Shown here: positions 57,620 through 64,000 of the stretch, in pieces
How the letters are laid out: each line of letters begins with the position of its first letter
How positions within the stretch are numbered: the first letter of the stretch is position 1
Source of the DNA: Aquabacterium sp. OR-4
GTDB lineage: Bacteria > Pseudomonadota > Gammaproteobacteria > Burkholderiales > Burkholderiaceae_C
DNA length: 64,000 bases
Direction of reading: 5' to 3'
Assembly (NCBI RefSeq): GCF_025290835.2
Contig: NZ_JAOCQD020000002.1
Span: forward strand, 2,170,001-2,234,000
Position numbers and translations under genes: made by a program
Notes under the pieces: generated by a model
What the model saw: only the letters and a program-made list of their open reading frames with translations
Told to the model about the DNA's origin: nothing
Databases searched by the model: none

Positions 57620-59017
57620 CTAGGCTTGCAGGCGCCGGCGCACCAGCTGGATGTGGCTGCGCAGCGCATACAGCGCGTCGGTGTGCGACAGCGGCACCAT
57701 CACCGCGCTGACGCGCTGCTCGATCGCGTCCAGCTCGGCCAGCAGCTCGGCCGCGGGGCGCTGGCCCTGCGCCGCCTCCACCGCGCGCAGCCGCGCGTAC
57801 CAGCGGAACACGCGCGAGCGGATGCGGAACTCGTAGATCGGCGGCAGCACGCGCGACAAGGGGATCAGCACCGCCACGATGGCCAGCAGCACCACCCACA
57901 TGCGGTCGGCCAGGTTGGCCAGCCAGAACGGCAGCCAGCGCTGCAGCCAGGGTGTGCCGCTGCGGTAGAAGCGTTGCGCCTCGGGCGCCAGCGGCCGCTC
58001 GGTGTCGGCGGCGTTCGGAAACTCGCCCTTGCGCTGAAACCAGCCGGCGCCGCCGTGCACCTGCTGCGCCGCCTGCATGAACAGCTGCACCAGCGCCGGG
58101 TGCAGCGATTCGCGCGCCACCAGCGTGGCGGTGGGGGCCACCAGGTGCATGTCGGTGGCCGGCAGGTCGGCGGCCAGATCGGCCACGCCGCGCGGCAGCA
58201 GCACCGGGTTCAAGAAGGGCAGGCGCCGCGCATAGGCCTCGCTCTGGGCCAGATCGAGCAGGCGGATGCCGGGCGTGCGCAGCAGCATCTGCACCATCGG
58301 CGCCTCGGGCGCGGTGGCCAGGGCCAGGGCGTCGAGCCGGCCCTCCAGCAGCTCCACCACCGCCGGCGTGGTGGCCAGGTTCGACAGCTGCACCGCCTGC
58401 GGCGCCAGGCCGTTGAGCGACAGCAGCCGGGCCATCAGCGGCGGCACGCCGCTGCCCGCGGCGCCGACGTTCAGCGTCCAGCCCTGCAGCTGCACCAAGC
58501 GCGTGGGCAGCACGCCGCGGCCCAGCCGGCGCTGCGCCGCAGCCTCGCGGTAGAACAGCCACACCGGCTCATGGAACATGCGGCCCAGCGAGACCAGGCC
58601 GTCCTCGGGCCGGCCCGCGGCGTCGGCGGCGGGCTGGCCGGGTGCCGGCGCCAGCTCGTCGGCGCCGCCCTGCACGAAGGCGATGTCGACGCCCGAGCCG
58701 GCCTCGCGCAGCAGCGCCAGGTTCTCGGCCGCGCCCTGGGTGGCGCGCAGCGTCACGCGGATGCCGTGGCGGCGCAGCTGCTCGGCATAACGCTGGCCGA
58801 ACTCGGCATAGGCGCCCTGCGCAATGCCGGTGGCCAGCACCACCTGGCGCGGCGGCGCCGGATCGAGCCAGCGGTAGGCCAGCGCCACCAGCAGCAGGCC
58901 CAGCAGCACGAAGGGCCCAAAAGTCAGTGCCAGCTCACGCAGCGCCGACGGGGCCGCCCAGGCCGGCAGCGCGGCACGCGGTCGGCTGCGCTCTGGCGGG
59001 GTGGCGGGCGGCGGCAT
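57620..59017 (-). CDS. TAXI-family solute-binding protein, membrane-anchored, orphan
   Basis: A 465-residue TAXI (TRAP-associated extracytoplasmic immunogenic) protein. A helix near residues 30-48 anchors the N-terminus, the ligand domain follows (VLATGIAQGAYAEFGQRYAEQLRR, IAFVQGG, WTLNVGAAGSGVPPL), and a second helix (about 365-388) is followed by a cytoplasmic tail. TAXI proteins normally feed a TRAP channel, but no dctM-type gene is here. The double anchor suggests a sensing or scaffold role rather than transport. Confidence 0.82.
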   Translation of the reverse strand: MPPPATPPERSRPRAALPAWAAPSALRELALTFGPFVLLGLLLVALAYRWLDPAPPRQVVLATGIAQGAYAEFGQRYAEQLRRHGIRVTLRATQGAAENLALLREAGSGVDIAFVQGGADELAPAPGQPAADAAGRPEDGLVSLGRMFHEPVWLFYREAAAQRRLGRGVLPTRLVQLQGWTLNVGAAGSGVPPLMARLLSLNGLAPQAVQLSNLATTPAVVELLEGRLDALALATAPEAPMVQMLLRTPGIRLLDLAQSEAYARRLPFLNPVLLPRGVADLAADLPATDMHLVAPTATLVARESLHPALVQLFMQAAQQVHGGAGWFQRKGEFPNAADTERPLAPEAQRFYRSGTPWLQRWLPFWLANLADRMWVVLLAIVAVLIPLSRVLPPIYEFRIRSRVFRWYARLRAVEAAQGQRPAAELLAELDAIEQRVSAVMVPLSHTDALYALRSHIQLVRRRLQA

Positions 59018-59097
59018 GCGGCCATGCTAACTGGCGCCCTGCCGGCGGCCTGGCCGACGAAGCGCCTGGCCACCGCGGCGGCGCAGCGGGCTGGGGT

Positions 59098-59868
59098 CTA
59101 CTGCGCCATCTCGCCAGTGCCCAGGGTCAGGCCCTGGGCGTTGGCCGCCGACAGCGTGGCCAGCGCCGAGGTGGCGGCGGCGGCCGAGACGGCGGCGGCC
59201 GCCATCTCCTGCGGCGGCGCCATCGGCGCGGCCGCGGCCGCCGGTGCCGATGCCGGTGCCGGCCAGGCGCGCTGCGGCACGGTGTCGAAGGCCGAGCGGT
59301 GGCGCGCCTGCCACTCGGCGCGGGTGATGCCGAACTCCTCCAGCAGCACCTTGTGGCCGGCCTCGTGGTCGCGCAGCACCAGGTCCAGCGGATGCAGGCC
59401 GCACAGGCGCATCAGCTGGCACGAAGGCTTGTTCTCGGGCGAGGCGGCCCCGATCAGCATGTCCACATTGCTCAGCGCAAAGGCCGCCGAGACGCACAGC
59501 CGCCCCAGCTCGAGGCTGTAGCGCCCGTGCCAGAAACGGTCATGTGTCCAGATGCCCATTTCTACCGCCCCAGGCCGGGTGGCGTGCGGCAGAAAGCGGA
59601 ACAGCGAGATCCAGTCTCCAGTTTCCTTGACCACCGCCGATATGCCAGCCAGACGGCCTTTGCGGGCCGCCTCGACGATCACGGACATGCGGTCCAGCAC
59701 ATCGCGCTCGGCTTCGGGCTGCGACCACAACAGATGCTGGTTGAACAGGGGATTGCGGCTGGCGTGGTACAGCGGCCACGCATCGCTCAAGGCCACCGGC
59801 CTGAGGGCAATGCGGCGGCTGTGCGCGCGCTCGAGTTCGAGCGCCAGCTGGTGAAAGTCGAAGTTCAT
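59098..59868 (-). CDS. GNAT-type N-acetyltransferase
   Basis: A 256-residue protein. Residues 1-180 form an RimJ/RimL-like acetyltransferase fold: IALRPVALSDAWPLYHASRNP, the acetyl-CoA strand VEMGIWTHDRFWHGRYSLELG and ENKPSCQLMRLCGL. The C-terminal 70 residues are an Ala/Pro-rich low-complexity tail. The substrate could be a protein N-terminus or a small molecule. It diverges from the EAL gene by 88 bases. Confidence 0.82.
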   Translation of the reverse strand: MNFDFHQLALELERAHSRRIALRPVALSDAWPLYHASRNPLFNQHLLWSQPEAERDVLDRMSVIVEAARKGRLAGISAVVKETGDWISLFRFLPHATRPGAVEMGIWTHDRFWHGRYSLELGRLCVSAAFALSNVDMLIGAASPENKPSCQLMRLCGLHPLDLVLRDHEAGHKVLLEEFGITRAEWQARHRSAFDTVPQRAWPAPASAPAAAAAPMAPPQEMAAAAVSAAAATSALATLSAANAQGLTLGTGEMAQ

Positions 59869-59956
59869 GGGCCGGCGTGTCCGTCAGGTGCGAGGGGCGA
59901 AACCCGTCGCATGGGCACGGTCGGCAGCGTTTGGATCATCACGAAGTAGGTACTGC

Positions 59957-61663
59957 ATGCGTCGCGACGAGATGGGTTGGATGTTGGAGTCTGTCGACGC
60001 GATGGCGTTGGACCATCTGCTGGGTCAGGCCGGGGAGGCCGTGATCCATGTCGACGATCAGTGGATCGTAAGGTTCTGTAACCAGGTCTATCTGCAGAAT
60101 ATCGGACTGTTGCGACACCAAGTTCTCGGCCGCACACCGTTCGAGTACCAGCCGGGCTTCGAGCGCTCGATCTTTTTCACCTGCATCGACACCTGCCGGC
60201 GCGAGCGCAAGCCCGCGTCGCGCATCGGCTATTCCACGATCCTCAAGCGCTGGCTGATGGTGCGGGTGTTTCCCTGCGAGGGCGGCACCATGATGCTGGC
60301 CAACGACGCCTCCGAGAGTGTTGTGCGCCAGCATCAGCTGGCCCAGCGCGCCACCCAGGACGAGCTGACCGGCCTGCCCAACAAGCTGCAGCTGGTGGAG
60401 GTGCTGGGCTCGCGCAGCGCCGCCGATGCGCCGCTCAGCCTGGCCGTCATCGGGCTGGACCGCTTTCGCCAGGTGATCGACGCACGCGGCTATGCCGGCG
60501 GCGACATGGCCATCCTGGAGATGGCCTCGCGCCTGCAATCGGCCACCCTGCCCGACGAGCAGCTGTTTCGCCTGACCGGCCACGAGTTCGCGCTGCTGCT
60601 GCCCGAGGGCCCCGGCGTGGACGAGCGGCTGGCCACGCTGGCCGCGCGCTGCGCCATGCCGGTGGTGCTGGAGGGCACGATGTTCGTGCTGGGCGCCACC
60701 GTGGGCCTGGCGCGCGCCGAGGCCGTCAGCAGCGACGGCGCCGACAGCGCCGAGCAGCGCATCAAGCATGCCGCGCTGGCGCTGCGCCATGCCAAGAAGG
60801 TGCGCCGCGGCGGCGTGCTGGCCTATGAGCCGGCCCTGGAAGCCGCCACGCAGCAGCGCGCCGGGCTCGAGACCGAGCTGCGCGCGGCCATCGAGCAGCA
60901 GCAGTTCACGCTGGTGCTGCAGCCCAAGGGCCGGCTCGACAGCGGCCATGTGGTGGGCGCCGAGGCGCTGATCCGCTGGCAGCACCCCGAGCGCGGCATG
61001 ATCTCGCCGGCCGAGTTTCTGCCGCTGGCCGACGAGTGCGGGCTGATGCTGCGCATCGACCAGCTGGTGCTGGAGATGGCCGTGCAGCAGGTGGCGGCGC
61101 TGCGCGCGCTGGATCTGGCCATGCCGGTGAGCATCAACCTCAGCGTCGACTCGCTGGCCGACCCCACGCTGGCGCTGCGGGTGCAGACGGCGCTGGCCAG
61201 CGCCGGCCTGCCGCCGGTGCTGCTGGAGGTGGAGGTGCCCGAGGGCGCGGTGATGAAGGACGTGGACACCAGCGCGCAGGTGCTGTCCTCGCTGGGCGCC
61301 ATGGGCGTGGCCATCAGCATCGACGACTTCGGCACCGGCTACTCGTCGTTCGCGTACCTGGCGCGTTTTCCGGTGCATGCGCTCAAGATCGACCGCTCCT
61401 TCGTGGCCGACATGCAGCGCAACGGCGCCAGCCTGAAGATCGTGCGCGCCATGGTGCGCCTGGCGCACTCGCTGCAGATGCAGGTGGTGGCCGAAGGCGC
61501 CGAGACCGACACCGAGATCGAGCTGCTGCGCCGCATGCGCTGCGACCTGGTGCAGGGCTACGGCTACGGCCGGCCGATGCCGCTGGACCGCTTCATCGAC
61601 TTTGCCCGCAGCCACCGACCGCAGTCGCTGGAGCCAGCCATGCCGGACCCGATGGTGGTGTGA
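59957..61663 (+). CDS. PAS-GGDEF-EAL c-di-GMP phosphodiesterase (GGDEF degenerate)
   Basis: A 568-residue signalling protein. An N-terminal PAS-like domain (about residues 15-115), a GGDEF domain whose motif reads TGHEF (near 207, so inactive), and an EAL domain (about 305-555) follow. EAL hallmarks are intact: GAEALIRWQHP near 335, SINLSVDSL, IDDFGTGYSSF near 455, LKIDRSFV, VVAEGAET and QGYGYGRPMP. The enzyme should degrade cyclic di-GMP; the degenerate GGDEF may bind GTP as a regulator. No membrane helix is seen. The start at 59957 precedes an alternative ATG at 59972. Confidence 0.88.
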   Translation: MRRDEMGWMLESVDAMALDHLLGQAGEAVIHVDDQWIVRFCNQVYLQNIGLLRHQVLGRTPFEYQPGFERSIFFTCIDTCRRERKPASRIGYSTILKRWLMVRVFPCEGGTMMLANDASESVVRQHQLAQRATQDELTGLPNKLQLVEVLGSRSAADAPLSLAVIGLDRFRQVIDARGYAGGDMAILEMASRLQSATLPDEQLFRLTGHEFALLLPEGPGVDERLATLAARCAMPVVLEGTMFVLGATVGLARAEAVSSDGADSAEQRIKHAALALRHAKKVRRGGVLAYEPALEAATQQRAGLETELRAAIEQQQFTLVLQPKGRLDSGHVVGAEALIRWQHPERGMISPAEFLPLADECGLMLRIDQLVLEMAVQQVAALRALDLAMPVSINLSVDSLADPTLALRVQTALASAGLPPVLLEVEVPEGAVMKDVDTSAQVLSSLGAMGVAISIDDFGTGYSSFAYLARFPVHALKIDRSFVADMQRNGASLKIVRAMVRLAHSLQMQVVAEGAETDTEIELLRRMRCDLVQGYGYGRPMPLDRFIDFARSHRPQSLEPAMPDPMVV

Positions 61664-61670
61664 GGCCCGG

Positions 61671-63044
61671 TCAGGCCGCCGCGGCCGGCGGCCGCGGCAA
61701 GGCCGCCCAGCGCGGCAGCAGGGCGGCCACGCCCAGCGCCAGCAGGGCGAACACGCCGTGGCTGGCGGCGCCAGCCTGGGCCAGCGCCGGCGCGGCAGGG
61801 GCCTCGCCGGCCAGCGTGAAGTACAGCGTGCCCACCAGGGCCACGCCCAGCGCATTGCCGAACCACTGCACGCTGCCCACCAGGCCCGAGGCCAGGCTTT
61901 GCTGGCCGGCCGGTGCCACGCCCATGGCCCGCGCGATCAGCGGGCCCATCACCAGGCCCATGCCCAGGCCGGCCAGCACCATCGGCAGCAGCAGCCAGGC
62001 CAGCGCCTGCTGCGTGGCCAGGGCCAGGGCCAGCAGGGCATGCCCGGCCGCCAGCACCCAGGTGCCGGCGGCCAGCAGGTCACCCGGCCAGCGCGCGGCC
62101 AGGCGCCGCGCACCGAAGTTGCTGGCCAGAAAGCCCGCCACCATGGCGCTGAACACCAGGCCGGCCCAGTGCGGCGGCAGCCGGTACTGGCTTTGCAGCG
62201 TCAGCGAGAAGATCAGCATGAACGAGGCCACGCTGGCATAGAAGGTGAGCACCGTGACCAGGGCCGTGGCAAACCGCGGCGTGAACACCGCCGGGCTCAC
62301 CAGCACCGCCCCGCCGCTGGCCGCCAGGCGGCGCTGGCGCGCGACAAACAGTACCAGCCCCACGGCCCCCAGCGCCGCCGGCAGCAGCAGCCACGGCGCC
62401 CCGTGCTGGCGCCGGCCCTCGATCAGCGGCAGCATCAGCGCCACCACGGCCACGGCCAGCAGCAGCACGCTGGTCACATCGATGCGCTGCGCCACGCCGG
62501 CCGGGCCGCGGTAGCCCCGCAGGCGCCAGGCCACGCCGCTGGCAAACAAGGCACTCAGCACGAACTCGGCGCGCCAGCCCAGGCCGGCCGGATCGAGCGC
62601 GATCAGCGCGCCGCCCACCAGCTGGCCCAGGCCCGAGCCCAGGCCCAGCGCCGCGCCATACCCGGCAAAGGCGCGCTCGCGTTCGCCGGCCTGCGGCAGC
62701 CGGCCGATCAGCGCCAGCACCTGGGGCGAAAGCAGCGCCGCGCTGAGGCCCTGCAGGGCGCGCGCGCCGATCAGCTGCCAGGGCCCCTGGGCCACGGCGC
62801 AGCCCAGCGCCGCCATGCCGAACAGGCCCATGCCGGCACGAAAGGCGCGCAGCGGGCCCAGCCGTTCACCGAGCCGGGCACCGGCCACCAGCGTGGCACC
62901 GAACATCACGCCGAACACGGCCACGCACCATTGCAGCTGGCTGGGCGTGGCCTGCAGCGCCTCACGGATCGACGGCAACGCGACACTGATCGCGAAGAAG
63001 TCGAAGGTGATCAGAAAGGTTCCGGCAAGCAGCAGGGCGGTCAT
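61671..63044 (-). CDS. MFS transporter (DHA2/14-TMS-like)
   Basis: A 457-residue major facilitator with about 12-14 hydrophobic helices. The start helix LLLAGTFLITFDFFAISVALPSI is the DHA2-type entrance, and GARALQGLSAALLSPQVLALIG with the following GYGAALGLGSGLGQLVGGALI resembles motif C. Such pumps export drugs or metabolites with protons. It is convergent with the EAL gene, 7 bases apart. The start at 63044 gives a normal first helix; the reading to 63515 is not credible. Confidence 0.88.
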   Translation of the reverse strand: MTALLLAGTFLITFDFFAISVALPSIREALQATPSQLQWCVAVFGVMFGATLVAGARLGERLGPLRAFRAGMGLFGMAALGCAVAQGPWQLIGARALQGLSAALLSPQVLALIGRLPQAGERERAFAGYGAALGLGSGLGQLVGGALIALDPAGLGWRAEFVLSALFASGVAWRLRGYRGPAGVAQRIDVTSVLLLAVAVVALMLPLIEGRRQHGAPWLLLPAALGAVGLVLFVARQRRLAASGGAVLVSPAVFTPRFATALVTVLTFYASVASFMLIFSLTLQSQYRLPPHWAGLVFSAMVAGFLASNFGARRLAARWPGDLLAAGTWVLAAGHALLALALATQQALAWLLLPMVLAGLGMGLVMGPLIARAMGVAPAGQQSLASGLVGSVQWFGNALGVALVGTLYFTLAGEAPAAPALAQAGAASHGVFALLALGVAALLPRWAALPRPPAAAA

Positions 63045-63109
63045 GGGCGACGGTACGGCACGTGGGCGGATCCACCCGCACCGGCGTGGCCGCCGGGCAG
63101 TGTAGCGGC

Positions 63110-63160
63110 GCACCCACGGCAAGCACCCACGGCAAGCAGCCACGGCAAGCAGCCGCTGCC
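63110..63160 (+). repeat. Four tandem 13-bp repeats upstream of the XdhC gene
   Basis: Unit GCACCCACGGCAA twice, then GCAGCCACGGCAA and a partial fourth GCAGCCGCTGCC. It lies in the 232-base gap between divergent MFS and XdhC genes. Hexamers of the CCAGAC type follow at about 63247-63266. Confidence 0.8.
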
Positions 63161-63276
63161 AGCGGCCTGCGCCGGCGCTGGCGCTGGCGCCGCCGTATGC
63201 TCGGGCCTTTGCACGCGGCACCGGCCGGCCGCTGGCGGCCCTTGCCCCAGACCCAGACCCAGACCCATTCAAGCCC

Positions 63277-64000
63277 ATGGACAACGTCGATCTCAATGTG
63301 CTGCGCCAGATCACCCAGTGGCTGGCCGCCGGCCACCGCGTGGTGCTGGGCACCATCACCCGCACCTGGGGCTCGGCGCCGCGGCCACCGGGCTCCACGG
63401 TGGCGGTGCGCGATGACGGGCTGATCGCCGGCAGCGTCTCGGGCGGCTGCATCGAGGACGACCTGATCGACAAGGCGCGCGGCGGCGTGCTGGCCGCGGG
63501 CGTGCCGCAGGTCATCCGCTACGGCATCGATGCCGACGCCGCGCACCGCTTCGGCCTGCCCTGCGGCGGCCTGATCGAGCTGGTGCTCGAGCCGGTGCTG
63601 CCGCGCACCCGGCTGGACGAGCTGCTGCAGCGCCTGGCCGACGGCCAGCGCGTGCGCCGCGTGCTCAGCCTGGCCAGCGGCGAGGTGAGCCTGCAGCCGC
63701 CCACCGACACCGACGAGCTCGAACTTTCCGACGCCACGCTCACCACCCACCACGGCCCGCACTGGCGGCTGCTGCTGATCGGTGCCGGGCAGATGACCCA
63801 GTACCTGGCGCAGATGGGCACCGCGCTGGGCTACCAGGTGATCGTGTGCGACCCGCGTGAAGAATATGCCGAGGGCTTTGCGATCGACGGCGCCACGCTG
63901 CTGCGCACGATGCCCGACGACACCGTGCGCGAGCTGCGCGTGGATGGCCACACCGCCGTCATCGCCCTCACCCACGACCCCAAGCTGGACGACCTGGCAC
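63277..64000 (+). CDS. XdhC-family protein (3' end beyond window)
   Basis: The first 241 residues of an XdhC/CoxI-type protein. The N-terminal XdhC domain has VVLGTITRTWGSAPRPPGS, SVSGGCIEDDLID and FGLPCGGLIELVLEP. The C-terminal Rossmann domain starts at LLLIGAGQMTQYLAQMG with the acidic end CDPREEYA. XdhC proteins bind molybdenum cofactor and sulphurate or insert it into xanthine-dehydrogenase-type enzymes. The gene is cut at the right edge, and its partner genes may lie beyond. Confidence 0.88.
   Translation, partial: MDNVDLNVLRQITQWLAAGHRVVLGTITRTWGSAPRPPGSTVAVRDDGLIAGSVSGGCIEDDLIDKARGGVLAAGVPQVIRYGIDADAAHRFGLPCGGLIELVLEPVLPRTRLDELLQRLADGQRVRRVLSLASGEVSLQPPTDTDELELSDATLTTHHGPHWRLLLIGAGQMTQYLAQMGTALGYQVIVCDPREEYAEGFAIDGATLLRTMPDDTVRELRVDGHTAVIALTHDPKLDDLA

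Overview
The window is very GC-rich, tightly packed bacterial chromosome. Its gene set points to a betaproteobacterium of the order Burkholderiales, in the Rubrivivax/Leptothrix/Ideonella/Roseateles neighbourhood. The clues are a DUF3567 protein, a PhaM-type polyhydroxybutyrate (PHB) granule protein, a DUF2242 lipoprotein, a PEP-CTERM exported protein, and a Rhizobium-style GlpSTPQUV glycerol ABC system. The placement is inferred from protein families; no 16S rRNA or other marker is present. Almost every gene has a long mirror ORF on the opposite strand, and I treated those as GC artefacts.

Layout. 1-7.9 kb: a double AAA ATPase (cut by the left edge), DUF3567, a DUF3108 protein with an apparent frameshift, a fumarylacetoacetate-hydrolase-family enzyme, an S9 peptidase and a membrane-anchored retropepsin-like protease. 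7.9-11 kb: PhaM, a FIST sensor protein and a LysR regulator. 11-19.5 kb: a 2-hydroxy-acid block with lactate/glycolate permease, then glcD-glcE-methyltransferase-glcF-serine hydrolase, interrupted by a 447-bp composite repeat. 19.7-28.2 kb: PEP-CTERM protein, GH1 glycosidase with a LacI-type operator, EamA transporter, a ppdK pseudogene with two internal deletions, a DUF885 protein with an apparent poly-C frameshift, and a degenerate GGDEF protein. 28.3-32 kb: ECF sigma factor / Ser-Thr kinase / small protein operon. 32-42.4 kb: a complete glycerol regulon, glpD-S-T-P-Q-U-V facing away from glpR-glpK, with a recognisable promoter, operator repeats and terminator. 42.5-43.1 kb: a second, 618-bp copy of the composite repeat. 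43.1-46.7 kb: copper-type operon (Cys/His-rich protein, TolC, multicopper oxidase). 46.8-54.1 kb: tyrosine phosphatase, M90 peptidase, DUF2242 lipoprotein, a translationally coupled pair of M16 peptidases, VOC, cupin and WYL genes. 54.1-64 kb: second S9 peptidase, HTH/periplasmic-binding-like regulator, orphan TAXI protein, GNAT, PAS-GGDEF-EAL protein, MFS transporter and the start of an XdhC-family gene.

How it works together. The clearest functional unit is glycerol use: import by the GlpSTPQUV ABC transporter, phosphorylation by GlpK, oxidation by GlpD, and repression by GlpR through TGTTCGTT repeats one helical turn apart. The lctP/glcDEF block would import and oxidise lactate or glycolate.

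Most unusual items: (1) two non-coding elements with about 50-bp terminal inverted repeats, the same internal module order, and a hairpin kept intact by paired base changes; (2) the two glycerol ABC ATPases carry complementary defects, which predicts one canonical and one degenerate ATP site; (3) the ECF sigma/kinase/small-protein operon; (4) three tandem stem-loops ahead of a VOC gene, two with the same loop; (5) three genes with broken frames (ppdK, DUF3108, DUF885), which are either real decay or assembly errors.
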